Assembly (NCBI GenBank): GCA_916700875.1
Contig: CAKAKS010000004.1
Location: 18,339,444-18,403,443, forward strand
Length of the DNA: 64,000 nucleotides
Direction of reading: 5' to 3'
Source of the DNA: Sebastes aleutianus
Lineage: Eukaryota; Chordata; Actinopteri; Perciformes; Sebastidae
The stretch's first letter is position 1. Each line of letters begins with the position of its first letter. The notes beneath the pieces were generated by a model. That model was given only the letters and a program-made list of their open reading frames with translations. It had not been told where the DNA came from and ran no database searches. A program made the translations under genes and the position numbers. Below are positions 12,801-27,800 of the stretch, piece by piece.

Positions 12801-15800
12801 GAACAGCGGCCTCTTGGGTGAATGTCCTGTGTTTGTTTGACCCATCCAAAACCCTGACCTACTTACGTGGATTTCCGTGGACAAATTTCATTTCAAACGT
12901 ATTTGAATATAATTATTTCCTGTCCAGAAAAGACCATATCTTTAGTAGTTGCTAAGTCATGTGTATGTAGGTACACTAGAAGATTACAACCAGTCTTAAA
13001 TGTTTGAACAACTCTGTCTGTCTTCATAAAAAAATCCTGCCGTTTCACAACTTTCAACGAGACAAAGGTGGAAATATCAGGGAAAAAATAGATGCTCCCT
13101 TTTCCTGTTGCAAGAATAATTTTCCAACAAGAGTAATTATTTAAAAAGAAAAGCATGTCTTTTGTCATTTCTTTTTTCAAGATACAGTCACTGTAAGTGT
13201 CTTATTAATTCCTCAAACTGCTCTTCAAAGGTAAATTATATTGGATGCATGTGATCGTCTCACCCAAATGCCATGCGTTCCCTTTGTTCTGAGTAAAATG
13301 TGATTTAAAGGGTACATGTTCAGGTTTGTTTTTTGCAATTCAGGCAAAGTCAGAGTGAGAAACTAAAAATACATAAATCTTTAAATAGCAGCTGACTTTG
13401 CTAAACTTTCTTGTCAGCAGGGAAATTAAGAGGCTGTTTGATTCTGTTGTCACGAGTGCGAAGACGGTTCCCTCGTGATAAATAGTGGGCGTTTTCCCCC
13501 CTTTTCCGGACTCCATTAATAACCATGTTTACAGGCTGCTAAATGATGCAGCTCCAGTCTGTGTTGACTGAGCACGTCGCTCTCTGTGGAGAGATCTAAT
13601 TGTGTCTCGTTGAAGGGACGCATAAATTGGAAAAGTGAACATAATCCCTTTTTGTTGTCATGGTTTCTTCGTTAGCGTCCGTGATTGATGATGTAGAGTA
13701 AAACACACACACATGAGGATGTTAAGGAGTACATCAGGAGAGTAAAAAGACGGCTCATGGGCCCACGATAATATATTTACTGCTCACTCAGCATGTCTTC
13801 CCTTTACGCCCCTCAGATTTGCCCTTCTGTTTTTGATAAAAGATAATGGTGCTAATTATTCGCAGCCTGCAGCAGGAGGCCAGAGACAGAGAGGGAGGTG
13901 ATGGCTGTGGGTTGATGAGGAGCTTTTAACGTTGGACTGGAGGGCAGACGTATATTCTTCCTGAATTTAACAGAGGAAGGGATGGTGGGGATGGAGGGAG
14001 AGAAGATTGATGTTGGTTTTTAGGGTAAAAACACTTTAACATAGCAGGTATAAGTGATATATTGATGATTTTAACAGTATAAATTAGAATTCAGTGTACT
14101 AAAAGTTGTCGTCTCTGTTTCTTCCTCAGGGTTCATCTACACGGGTGACGTGGTGCACCGGATGCTAACAGCTACACAGTACATCGCTCCTCTGATGGCA
14201 AACTTTGACCCCAGCGTCTCCAGAAACTCTACTGTCATCTACTTTGATAACGGTAACAGCAGTTTGCCATTTGATTTTATTTCTACCTTAATGTGTAGCA
14301 GTTGTGTACTCTCTTTTGGCTCCAACCAGCTGTTAATTCTGGTAAGGACAGCCGACTGTGTGGTAACAAGCTCCAGAAAATACTGAAAGAAAGACCAGAG
14401 GATGGGTGCTATGCTTCTGTGACAAGCTGTAACCAACATATGAGCGCAGTACAGAGCGGCAGCGGCGATTAACTAGCCAGTGGCACACACAAACAGGGAC
14501 TTACATGCACTAACAAACACGTGCAGCCGGACCGGCTATGTAAAGAAAGAGCTAGACAGTTTCTCCTCGCAAAAATGTAGCACAAGTTTGGAGCGTTATT
14601 TAGCCTCCTTTGCGACACGCTAGTATGACATGATTGGTACCAATGGATTTATTAGGCTTTCTACTTTCATATGATGTCAGTATCTTCACTCTAGCTTTAA
14701 AGGTTGAGCCCACTACAACCTCCGAAAGTTGTATCATGTATGTATGTGTGTATCAATATTGACCACCCCTAAATTCACACAAAATTGTCTTGGAATTGAA
14801 GCTCTTACTGAAGCTATAAAAATAGGAAGTCTTAATCAGTAAATGATTTATATGAAACCCTCCATGACCTCTGTAACATCCCCTTAAATTCCACTTACTC
14901 ACTTTAAATTAAATTGATGCCCTTCCTCACTCTCTATACCTTTCTTTTGCCATCTGTGATGGTTGTTATCCATCATGTCCGTCATTAATCCCTCCCTCTG
15001 CAGCAGAGTGACTGACCAACCGTGTGACCTTCTGCAGTGGAGCTCATCAGACTTTAACCAAACTGGCAGCTGATCAATTCTCAGCCCGCCTGCTCCTCGA
15101 CACACTGTCCATCAGTCAATGTCCCGCCGATACAGCATAACAACTGTACGGTCCGTTCTGTTTTGGGAGAGTGAGAGCCTCTTTCCTTCAGACTGTGAGC
15201 AGTTTGATGATGCGTTCACAGCAGAGACGTTTTGTTTGTTCTGGACACACAAACAGGATTGTGCGAGACTTCACAGCCACAGTGTTTTTTGTTAATTATA
15301 ATCTGCTAAATAAAGAATACATGTGGTTAAGACATGAGTTTTTCAAGTGCTGTAAAACTATCCTGAAGTTTGATAGCGCACAATTATAGACGAGTGAAGT
15401 GCTTCAGCACCTGGCAGACTTCTGAATTTAAGTGTTGCTGCCAGCGGGCGCATAATGACAGCAAATACCTCTTATTAAAGCCTGTATGACAAGTTTGACA
15501 CTTGGAGAGTTTAACACAACTATAGAAGTCTGCTGTAACAATTTACCGTACCAGACAAGCATTAATTAATCCATTACTCAAGGATTAATTTCAAGTCTTC
15601 TATCTCCTAAAGGAGCCGCAACCCTGTCATCTGATCCCGTTAAAATGTCTTCTTTATGTTAAGAAGTTCAATGTTTTGAGCCTGAAAGTGCTGTTCATCA
15701 ACCCCAGAGCAATCAAATACCCAATTTGCACTCAGTCACTTCATGCATCGTCGGATCGGATAGCTGTTTGATCTATAAAAAAAAAAAAAAAAGTGTAAAT

Positions 15801-18800
15801 GCATCCCAGAAGCATTCAAGATGGATTAAAACCTGATCTCACTGAGCTGTTGAGGCATTTATCTGATCCCTGATCAGTTCAACCACAGGATTAACTGTGT
15901 GGGTGATGAGATATTTTTTTGTATGGCTGAGCTATGAAGATGAGAGCCCATGAAGACGATAAAACTTCACCAATCCATGTATTTGTGTAAGTTTACGAAT
16001 AGTTGTAAGCTTGCAAGCTTGGTTTTACTAACCGCTAATTGTTGTTACTAAACTGCTAAACTAAACTGAAGGAAGGCGGACGCAATCACATTTGTGATCT
16101 GGACAAAGGAGATGCATGCCGTATATGTGGCTACATGTAAACAAAAGTGTATTAAATCCAGTGGGCAACTCCGGATCTGAAAAGTGAAGCCAATGCTGAA
16201 GTGTTTTAAACTTGCATTCTTTCTAACAGCCAGCAGGGGGCGACTCCTCTGGTTGCAAAAAGAAGTCTGATTGACGGAAGTCTATGAGAAAATGAGCCTA
16301 CTTCTCACTTGATTTATTACCTCAGTAAACATTGTAAACATAAGTTTATGGTCTCAATCGCTAGTTTCAAGTCTTCTTCAATACAGCATGATGTTCATTT
16401 AGTAAATTATGGTCCCATTTAGAGTCAAATAGACCATAAAGCAGGGGATGCTTTAGGGCGTGGCTACCTTGTGATTGACAGGTCGCTACCACGGCGTTGT
16501 CCGGTCTGAGAGTTGTCCGTGTTTTCGTCTTACAACTTTAACCCTTTCACAGTGTGTTTTCAGTTCATGAAACGTAATTGTTTGGTTGCCTAAAAATGTC
16601 TAATTCAGCGTCAGTTGTACTTAGCTCCACCCTCTCGTGTCACTTCTGGTTGCAAATAATCAAGAAGGTGACGGCCAAAATGACGAAGGCTTCAAAACAG
16701 TAGTCCACAAACCAGTGGGTGATGTTACGGTGACTACGTCCACTTCTTACATATACTATACAGTCTATGGTTATCACCACCTTCTGCACGGACGCAATCA
16801 CATTTGTGATCTGGTCAAAGGAGACGCATTTAATGTGGCTACCTGTAAACAAAAGTGTATTAAATATAATCTGGATTTTATCCCTCTGCTGTGAAAAAGG
16901 CCCATAGTGCATCAGAAGTTAATGTTTTATATATTGGGAATCATCAAAACACAATAGTAAGACATACATTTGAAAAATAAAAGTTAAAATAAATAAATAA
17001 CTGTGAGAAGTTGAATAAATTCTGAAAACTGCTGCGTAAACCACTCTAGGTTACTTCACCATGCAGAGGGTGGGCTTGCGTAATAGAGCTAGATTTGATT
17101 TGTTTGTTTTGAGTTCATACAGCATGTTAAGCTTGTAAGTGGAATTAGAAACAAGGCCAGTGTGCGCTCCCTCTGCGCCGCCTCACCCCACTCTGTATTT
17201 TTAGCCAGGAAGCCCCAGATAGCACGCAGCCTCCCCTTCTGAACTCAATGCATTTTAAGCAGACTTATATTAGGCTTAACTTGTGCTGACTGAGTAAGGA
17301 CGCTGTGCCTTAAGGTAGCAGCTATTTAGCACTGTGGTCGTCCCTCTGGTATCCACCTAAACTCTGTCCTCATTAATACGTTGCACAGCAACTCTTTATA
17401 CTCCCCATCCAAACACTCACAACAGTGCCAGAGAGTCTAATGTAACCTCCTTGAACACATGCAACATCCATGTCTAATGCCAGAGGCACTCTAAACATAC
17501 CACATTTAATTTACAATGGGGTTTCCTGTACGAGCAGACGCCTGCGCCTCTCTAAGCTAAATCTCTTCACTTTGGAGGAGAAGAGCTCTGGCTATGTGAC
17601 GGAAAAATTGATTAGTTGTGTTAACAAACCTTTATTGCCCTGGCGCCCGGCCAAATGACTAGCTCGGACGAGGGAATGGCTTTCACATCAATAGGTTCTC
17701 CAAAGTCCACGATAAATCAAACCGGTGTTAAAAGTAATGTGAGGCCCGATGTCTGGAGGGTAGAGCTGAAGGTCCCCCGAGTCTGCTGCTAATTTAGTGC
17801 TTACCCACATTAAGGCAACACCTAATGACTTGTGGTCAAGTGTGATTTAGTTATGGCATTTGGCTTTTAAAGTTACTCTCATACTTATTTATTCATTCAT
17901 TCATTTATTCGTAGGCTCAGTTATTCAGTCTGCCTCTAGAGGTCTTTAAGATGTTTGGCAGTGTTATAACAGGAAACACTGGACCTGGATCAGTCCTGCA
18001 CTCCTGTCTGAGACACTGTGTGCATCCACGTTTAAATGGTTCGTTCACCTTCAAGATCCTTTTGTAATTTGGGTGAACTCACTCTTTAAATTAGCGTCAT
18101 AATGTTGCCGTTCTGCTTTTCTTTGTCTCAGTTGGTGACTGCTCTCAGCCAGTGTAGCTGGAAACATTTCTCTATACTATAAAAAGACGTAATTTACAGA
18201 ACTGTTGTTCGCTCTTGCACGGTATGAAAAACTTTCACTGTTGTGAAAATTGCCGTCGCTTCATAATCCATCACAGTAACCGTCACGCCTAGATTTGTTT
18301 TTTTTCTCAAAAAAGTTTCGGTTTTATTGCCGTTTTCATGCTTCTCCAGTCGGGTGTTTTCATATCAGCGCTCACGCTACTTCAGTGTCAATCACCTCAC
18401 ACCCACAGGGGGAAATGAAGCCTCGCCAGGATATAATCCCTCAAAAACATATCGCCTTACACGCATGATTGTTGCATTGATGTCTTCATATTCACAGTCC
18501 GGTCAGCGGTTCATGTCACATTAGATCTGAGACATTAGAGATGTTATTTCAAAAGCAGTGAAACAGAAGTCAGTGTTAGAAAGTAAAAAAGTGTGACAGT
18601 AGCTATGAATGACGCTTGTATTTTCTTTTAATCTGGGTGATTCTGTGTGGTCTTTCATGTGGTAATGAGCTGTATGTGGTTGTTTCTGCTTTAGGTACTG
18701 CTCTGGTGGTGCAGTGGGACCATGTTCACCTGCAGGACAACTACAACCTGGGAAGCTTCACCTTCCAGGCGACGCTGCACAGCACCGGCAGGATCGTTTT

Positions 18801-21800
18801 TGCATACAAAGAGGTCAGGACTCATCTATCAAATCAGTTTTCTTTATCTTTTCTTAAAAAAATGTTTTCCTATGTTATCGGTATACCAGTATCTGTGAGT
18901 TACTAAGACAGTGTCTCGTAAATTTACATTATAATCTCACATATTTGTGCGTTTTTTTCTAGTAAATTTGCCACTTTAATCTCTGAGTTTTTTCTCTGAA
19001 TATTACTCCCCTCTCCCTGTCTCCGTAATTATTACTTTTTTAAACCTACAATGGCCCTAATACACTGTCATATCTATCTATCAGTCTGGATGAATGAATA
19101 AAGGTTTTATTATTGTGCACACACTGTCCTATGCACAGCCTGCACTGGCGTACAATACACCATAAATTAATAAAAGACAGATCCGGAGGGCTTTTCTGTA
19201 CAAAAAAAGTAAAAGAAATAAAGAAAACAGGCTTGAACAATGTTCATAATTAGATTTCCAGGCCTTCATTGTCTACAGCAAAATCCATAAATCACTGATA
19301 GTTACTATAAGACTGGATAAATCTGAGTAAATACTAACTAAACTAATTTTTTCCAGGCTTTTGAGACACATTTAGCCAACTTAAACACACCAAAATGAAA
19401 CAACTACATTACAATCAAACAAGAATAACTGCACCAGACTATTTCAGGGGTTTGGGGAGACATTTCATGGAAAATCAACATTCTTAAATCATCATTACAG
19501 AACAAAAGAAAATGGGACTCACTTTCCATTTCTAACAAATTACACAGCTAAACACAAATTTCTTAGTTTTCCTTGTTTCTTATTTTTGCCTTTTTAAAAT
19601 GTCTCTCTAACTGCAGCCCCATGTCCACGTGTTTTCACTCATTATACAAAAGAGTGATGCCTACACGACAAACAATAATACATTTAATTATAATAATATA
19701 ATACGTTTAATGTGCTCATATGGTTTCCATATATTTGATTTGGCTGCAGCATTATTTGTAATCTTGTTACAGGATCTTATATGTCTATAAATCTTCAAAT
19801 TTCCCAAAAAAGCGCAGATAAACAACTTAATTGAACAGAGAAAACGAGGCGGTAATGAAAAATATTATCCAACGGAGGCTGCTGTAGGAGTGTGAAATTG
19901 CAATAACAAAGTAATGATCTATCATAATTGCGATGGTTATAACAGCGGGGCTGCTTCTTTTACGACTGGAGGCCTCTTTTGTCATTTTCACATATTAGAA
20001 GAGCTGCTGGAGTTTTGTTTTTTTTCTAATAGGTGTTTCATTACGCTGCTATTATTAGTCTGAAAAGAGCAACCCGACCATTACATGTAATCTTGAGTTT
20101 TTATGTGTTTCTTGATGGTTACTCCATCTCGTTTACCTTGAGAATTCACCCCGAAGACACTGTGCTTTTGTTTAGTTTAACTCTGTAAAATCAACATACC
20201 AGATTGAACTGGAATGGACCATAAATGTTAGTTTTAGTCTATTTTCTCAGATATAAATCAGTCCTCACAAAGTTGTTGCTCATTTTAGCCCCATCTGTGG
20301 CACCGAAGATACACCCATATGCTCATTGAAGCTGCATAATGCCTCGGCAGATTCCTGTGGGAGATCGTAATAAATTGGTTGAATTGTCAGTGCTGTCAAA
20401 CTGGTGTAGCCTGCTTCTATTTTTCCAGCCGGTCCCAGACAGATCACCGTGGTTCTGGGAATTGATTTTCCCCCTCTTCTATTTCAGATCCCCATTGAGG
20501 TTTCACAGATCAGCTCTGTCAATCACCCGGTGAAGGTGGGCCTGTCTGATGCCTTTGTGGTGGTCCACAAGATCCAACAGATACCCAGTGAGTCTCAAAC
20601 GCACCTTTCTAGCTCACATTCGATCGCTTGTTCACAAAAAGATATTTTGAATTAATCCGAATGTCAACTTTTTTAGAAACCGGATGTAAAATTCATGATT
20701 GAACCATGCAGCTGACTGTTCGATAAACCAAGATTCAGGGAAATCTGTGCTGCCAATTTCCCACCTCGAGACCTAGTAGCATTTCAGGGAAAATGCTGGT
20801 ACGGCTGTGTTGTGAATGAAAGCAGTAACACTGCAGCGAGCTAGCGAATCAATCACAAGACTTCGCTGCTGACGTATTTGAATCCAATGCTTTCATGGGT
20901 GATTTGACTTTTCGCGCAAACTACTTGAACATTAAATATATTACAAGAACATCGGTTCGGGACGAAAACAGCTCCTCGCCCGCTATGTTCCTGAAAATAA
21001 TGAGAGAAGTCTTCCGCCACGTATATATTTATCTGGCCTGGCTGCCTTGTGATTGACAGGTCACTACCACAGCGTTGTCTGCTCTGGGAGTTGTCCGTGT
21101 TTTCATCATTGAACTTTAACTCTTTCACAGTGTGTTTTCAGTTCATGAAAGTATATTGGAAACTTTTTGGTCACCTAAAAATGTCTTATTCAGCGTTTGG
21201 TTGAACTTAGCTCCACCCTCTCGTGTCACTTCTGGTTGCAAATAATCAAGAAGGTGACGCCCAAAAACCAAGAAGGCGACGGCCAAAATGCCGATTTTGA
21301 GGCTACAAAACGGCAGTTCACAAACCAATTGATGCGTCACGGTGACTACGTCCACTTCTTATATACAGTCTATGTCCAAACAAGGTTATGTTGGAACAAA
21401 TAACATTTTAATTACATGGCTTACTAGCGCTACCCTTCAATACAAGAAACATTTACATGTCTTCTATACTGTACATGGATCTGATGAGGATGCTAATATG
21501 CAGCTTAAGCCTCGTGTCATGTATGTAGCCATCAAGTGCATATTTAAGACTCTTTTACAGGGTTCTGTTTTTAATCAAGTTAGCTGGAAGCATAACTTTC
21601 TACTAGCTCACAGAGTTAGCGTTCATTAGCGTTCATTAGCGTTCATTAGCTGACGTGAGCATATAAAACGCGCTAGTGACGACTATAACGGCTTGAAATA
21701 ATAAGTTGCTTTTGTTCTGCCACTGTCGTCATGGTAAACTGTGTTCTAGAATGGAATGGAAAGCGAGCGCAGCAACAGTAACTAAGGGGGGCGGAGCTTA

Positions 21801-24800
21801 GCAAAGAGTCATTTAGCTGACTGAGTGCATTGTTTCATCAGCTTTTTTTATTTTGTGCCTCATAGCTCTGAGTTCGGCCTCGTCTGTTTTGCTTTAGCTC
21901 CAACTGTCACCACCTCTCCTCCAACACTGTTCCACCTCTCTCAGTGGGCACAGCTGTGGGCACAGCTCCAGATCTGCCTCTCCCATTCTGGGATTTTGAG
22001 TTACTGCAATTTAGGCCCATTAAAGTTAAAGCAAATTCGAAGCAAAGGGGAGACACTTCAAACATTTTCATCCACAGTCAGACTCTCTCTCACTCTCTCT
22101 CTCTCTGCCATGGGCTCTGATTCAAAGTCTGCCACAATAATGAGTTGTCAGATGTGATTTATTCAGTAATTTAAACTCTGTTTTGATTGCGTATGTGAAA
22201 CTTGGATGGCATTTATTTCAAAGTTAATGATTTATAACTTTAAACCCAGTACATGAGAAGGTCTTTTTTTCATCTTTCACTTGGCATCTTTATGTTGAGT
22301 TGGAAGGTTGAGGCGAGAACTACGGTGGACGACAAGGCAAACGTACTGCAACGGTCCAAAGCATTTCAATTAGGACAAATGTGCTGCAGTTTCAGAAACT
22401 ATGCCAATTTAAAAAAAAATCTTTGACCAATCACAGGTCATTTCATTGAGAGAGCGTTCCTATTGGCTGTGCTCCGGTCATGTGACTGGAACTTGCCGTT
22501 CCTTCACCAGATTTCACAATGGCGGCGTCACAAACTTTCTCATTTTACAGCTAAACCGTGCACTACAAGATGATTCTGAAAACATTTGAGGCGAGATAAA
22601 GGCATTAACATAACATAATGTTGATTCATAATTGATCAGCACGGCCTAGTTTGACCATTTGGTCGGAGTTCGCGAGTGATTGACAGCCGGCTCTCATAGA
22701 CGGCAGCTGGACAGCAGACCTCAGATCAGCTCTTACTGCTTGTTTTCCTCCGGTCTGTGAAATCTTGCAGATGCCGTTAGGAGCACCGGAGGACACAGAG
22801 GAACATGATTTTTTTTCAGATTACCTGTCTCATGTACTACTGTCAGGATATAGCGACCGTTTTATAAAAATCACTTTTTTTAATCATATTTGCTCCAATC
22901 TCGCCTACTTCAGCTTTAAGTTATGGCACTTCCGGTGTTATTTAAACCCAACTAAGTTGATTTGAAAAGACTGGAGCGGAACTTGTTTTTCCAGTGTTAC
23001 TGGACTGAAAAAGCATGAAAAATACGTTGTTGAAAGTCACGCTGAGCATCACGAGAAAAAAGGGGAATTCGTGTCTACGTACACGAATCGAATACATTAA
23101 ATTTTGTGACTATTTTCACGAACTGCTGTGAGACTGTTTGATCATGTCTGGCTTAAGAGCAAAACAACTCTGGGTGGAAGTTTCTGACATGGTCTTTGTT
23201 TTCTGTCTCATCTGAAGGCCTTTCCTACAAAATTCTTTTTGGTTGTAGTTGACATTGAGTGATTTGTCTATTGAACCATTGAACCCGTTAGCGCAGTCCT
23301 CCTAGACTTCATATACCAAGCTGTCTTTGATGCCTCTGACACAACATGATGAAACCAGTGTGTGCAGCTGTTTTCTTATGGAGTGATGAAATCCTGAATG
23401 AAAGCAGATTGAGACTGAGGTGTTGTGTTGAACATGAGTGACGTCTCTGAGGAGTGCAAGTTTTCTTCTTCACTGTATCTGTCTGACAGCCTCATGCACA
23501 CTGCTTCAACATGTGAAGATATCATCTCCGGGGAGTGTTTCTTTAATTTGCTATGTCTTCAGTCACTTCAAACAAAATCAAACTCCTGCAACAGATGAAA
23601 CAAACAAGGCTTTGTTTGTCTTGCTGTGCAACGAGCAGGTGGTATTTGCAAAGAGCACAGGTTCATGTTCGTGTCTGAAGCAAAAGGGCAGTTGAATCTT
23701 GCACCTGTCAGTCCAAAGGGCTTGAAGTGCCCCATGAGCTGCAAGGAAAGAGTCTGTAGAGACAGCAAAGGATGCAACATCTAAGGTTAAACATTCTTAG
23801 TCCTTATATCTTGTTGATGAGTCGACTAATCGGCCGTTTTGGTCTTAGTCGACTAAGATTTCTTTAGTCAATTAGTCATTTTTTTCATGCTGAATGACTT
23901 ATTTCCAAGAAACTTATGAGCACATCTCTGGTAAACACAAGATTTAAAGTGGCGCTTTTGTGTGATTATTTTAGAAGTTTTACAGATCTGTTATATTAAA
24001 TCAACTAATCAGTTAGTCGACAAAATCATATGAGTGTTAGTTTACTAAGAATGTATTACTTATATTGATGCAAATACTATAAAAGTGGTGCTTTAATAGG
24101 AGATAGATGGATAGGGCTAACCTTTAGAAAAAGCAAGAATCAGCAGTTTTCATGGAGATGAAGGACGCCATTGTAGCTCATTTGTTCAAAGGTATTCAGT
24201 CCCTCTTTGTAGGATGGTTACAGTTAATGTGTGACCTCAAGTAACCGTATTTTCTTCTGTATATACAGTATAAATGTAGGTTAGAAAAGACGCTGCTGAG
24301 ATATTATTTATCTGAAATAATTTACAGTTGTGCTGTGAATCTGTCTTGATCTGCTTCAGATCTCTTTTAAGGGTCATCTTGGTCAAATAGAAATCTTTTG
24401 ACAGTATTTTCATATCAAGACAGGCATAACATTAATAAATGGCTTCTGTTAATTTCCCATGTCCTGAGAACATTAAGCCTTAATCTTAGCAGAGATAAAA
24501 CAGAGAGGAGAGCCATGACCGCTGCAGGCTGTACCATGAAGAAGTGTTTCAACTCAGTTAAGTGTCTCTGACTGCAGCCAATTACCGCATGGCAACCATG
24601 GCAACTAGGGGGAAATTTTTTTAACCGACTGTAGCTTCGCCCCAGATTAGAAGCTCAAATAAAACATTTTACACGGCCTCCGGGCAGAGCGAGCCAGGAC
24701 AAAGAGATGAGAGAGAAGAGTTGTGGGTGTCCTGTGGCCAGAGTGGGTGATTAACAGGTCAGGAACAACGTGTGAAGACCAGGGCTCAATGCTAAATGCA

Positions 24801-27800
24801 TTATTATCAGTCACAGCGATTTATTATTAAAATGAAGCCAAAACCACCTCCATCCTTTTCATATCTTAATACCTGTATCTGGATTAATAATCTTGATTTC
24901 CAGCAGGAAGATGCCAAGACTGGAGCTATTAATTATACACGGTTGTCATTCTTTTCATTCTAAGGGTTTTTCATAGCTGATCTCTGCTTAAGAAGAAACA
25001 TTGTGATTTAATATGTTGGATCGACGAGCCGAGAGTTTAATCATGTGGTTAAAGAGGTCAATTGAACACATTGTAATATTAAGTGTAACAGTACAACCAG
25101 CCAGAATGCTGTCTGATGAGCAGACAGTGCCATTTCACCATCGATCTTTAACTCAGTGTCCACACATCACATTTGGATTGATTTCCATGCAGCTCCTCCA
25201 TATGGATGAATAAGCAGTACGAGGCTGCCTGCTATTGTGATTTAATCACAGCAAGTATGTAAATACAGGCAATTTTTCATTATATTTTATAGCTTAAGAG
25301 TGCAATAATATGTGCATTATCTTTTCCGGATGTGATTTTAATTTGAATATGAGTTAACTGACCCTATCTAATTGATGGCACACTTGCAAATCTGCCTTTG
25401 TTTGATAGCATCAGCAGAAGGTAGCTAAATCCTCATTAGGCGTTGTTTATGTTGTGGTCGAGACCAGGCTATAATTGATCTGATTTGCGGCTTCCTTCCA
25501 CCGACAAAACAGAGGCCAGCGAGGCTGTACAGTCTGCCCACACATCAGCAGCCTGAGGCTGGGGAACTGACCTTCCTCTGGCCCCCACCGTGTCATTAGG
25601 CACCTGATAATCCCTTTGCTAGAGGCAAGAGGAAGTCAGGCACCAGGGGAGGAGAGGAAGGGAAAGGAAGGGCGCTCTTATTCTCAGGTTAGACAGAGCT
25701 GGCTCACATTTGCTGCTTTGATCAGTTGTCTTGTGTGTAATCAAACCGAGCAGGTCTGCAGAGAAACAACATCCCATCACATGAGAAGAACAACACTGTA
25801 GCCAGCGCAGCCAACTGTTCAATCAACCAAGCAAAGAAAGTAACCTTGAATAGCGTTAAAGGAATTGTTTAACATTGTGGGAAATCTGCTTTCTTATCCT
25901 TAAACCTGTATAAACTGATTGTTATTTGATAAATTGTAAAAAGGTATTTGAGCAAGAAAATTAGCTGAGATTTGGAGGAGACTATAGACTGTATATAAGA
26001 AGTGGATGTAGTCACCGTGACGTCACCCATTGGTTTGTGGACTGCCGTTTTGAAGCCTCGAGTGGTCGTCACCGTCTTGGCTTTTTGCAACCAGAAGTGA
26101 CACGAGAGGGTGGAGCTAAGTACAACCGAACGCTGAATAAGACATTTTTAGGCGACCAAAAAGGTTATAATTAACTTTCATGAACTGAAAACACACTGTG
26201 AAAGAGTTAAAGTGGTAAGATGACCTGTCAATCACAAGGTAGCCACACCCTAAAGCATACCCTGCTTTATGGTCTATTTGATTCTAAATGGGACCATAAT
26301 TTACTAAATGAACATCATGCTGTATTGAAGAAGACTTGAAACTAGAGATTGAGACCATAAAGTCATGTTTACAATGTTTACTGAGGAAATAAATCAAGTG
26401 AGAAGTAGGCTCATTTTCTCATAGACTTCCATATAATCAAAACTTCTTTTTGCAACCAGAGGAGTCGCCCCCTGCTGGCTGTTAGAAAGAATGCAAGTTT
26501 AAGGCACTTCAGCATTGGCTTCACTTCTCATACGCGGAGGTTGCCGCCTGGAGGAGATTGATGTCGCTCTGATTGTACGCTTAATATGAAGCAACAGCCA
26601 GGAGACGATTAGTTTAGCCTTAGCATGAAGTCCAGCACACAAAATCTCCTGTAAAACCACAGATTGTTTTACACTTTATTTGTTTGATTAAACAAACAAA
26701 ATGTTACGTTAATTAGTGAGCTTTAGAGGTGCTGGTAAACAGATTACTTTTACCTTTGGACAGAGCTGGCGCTGTTTCCTCCTATTTCCAGTCTTTATGC
26801 TAAGCTAACCATCTCCTGACAGTCGGGACCGTCCTCCCGCTTCATATTTACTGGACAGACAATGACAGTGGTATTGATCTTCTCATCTTACTACGGGAAT
26901 AAGCTTATTTCCAAAAATGTCAAACTATTCCTTTAACTTTGAAACGGTTTCAGCACATTACACTCTGTGATGAATGAGACTTTGCAAGTCACTGCTTGTT
27001 GTGTATGTTACGCAGCCACAGCCTGGTGTATTGAATTTCAATTTTGTAGCTCATTGGTCAAGCAAAAATAAGTGTTATAGAAAATGTCATGTGTTGAGTA
27101 ATGCCGCGCTGCACGTTGCAGTGCATCTCGGTGATTTATTCTACAGATTTACAGTTTCGTTCCTGGAACGCCGGCATAGAAAGTCACTTTAACAATCCAA
27201 TTAGGGTTTAGATTAACTACAGCACCAAGGAGTCTCTGTTTAGATACTACGCAGGATAAGAGCCTTTTAGACTTGAACAAAGGCTGTATTTCATCCTCCT
27301 CTTTTTCCATTTCCACTGATGGGAGTGAAGATGCACGGCCAGCAAAAGCAAGCAGCCTATTTCACACCGGCCCGTATGAGTTATACAGGCCTGAATGCAA
27401 TGAGAGTCAATGATGTATCTAATCAATCGTTCCATCTTTCCCCGGCTGATGACTTGCTGTTACAGATGACTGGGAAGGCAGCCTTTCAACAGGGTCTGAT
27501 TGATATCAGCTCCCCGGGGAAATTGCTACCGTCCATCGCCAGATTGTGGGCTGACGTTTAGGCACAAAGAGAGGGGAGAAATAAAGTGCTGTGGTAGCAT
27601 CCCATATGACCTGATTCTGCCTCCCGCTGTCTTTCCTCTTTCTTCAGGGGCCACTTGTCCCAGTTTTTTATCTCTGTGTGGGAGATTTGTGATGGTTTGT
27701 TCGCGCCCTCACTCTGTCTCCTCTTTCTCCATAATGTAGACGTGAGGCGGAGGACAATCTACGAGTACCACCGCGTGGAGCTGACAAAGACGAAGATCAC

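Larger units (their letters stand above)
5035..14129 (+). other. plxdc2 intron (9.1 kb, largest)
   Basis: The segment 5,035-6,400 has only spurious ORFs. Repeats then run almost without break from 6,440 to 12,560, including a nested hAT and a SINE. From 12,560 to 14,129 I see no bounded repeat and no exon. Confidence 0.6.
14253..18694 (+). other. plxdc2 intron (4.4 kb)
   Basis: This intron holds a fragment near 14,590-14,770 related to the repeat at 3,981-4,457, and a repeat complex at 16,079-16,866. There is an A-run at 15,777-15,793. The rest has no recognised feature. Confidence 0.6.
20588..27739 (+). other. plxdc2 intron (7.2 kb)
   Basis: Repeats occupy 21,005-21,375, probably 22,420-22,960, 23,815-24,030 and 25,856-26,936. 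The block 24,040-25,850 lacks recognisable repeats or exons, as does 26,940-27,739. Confidence 0.6.

Noticed and set aside
22420..22960. A possible promoter or first exon (ATGGCGGCGTCAC context)
   Set aside because: The words around it (CCAATCACAGGTCATTTC, GTGATTGACAGCC) are typical of dispersed fish repeats, and no continuing exon is visible.
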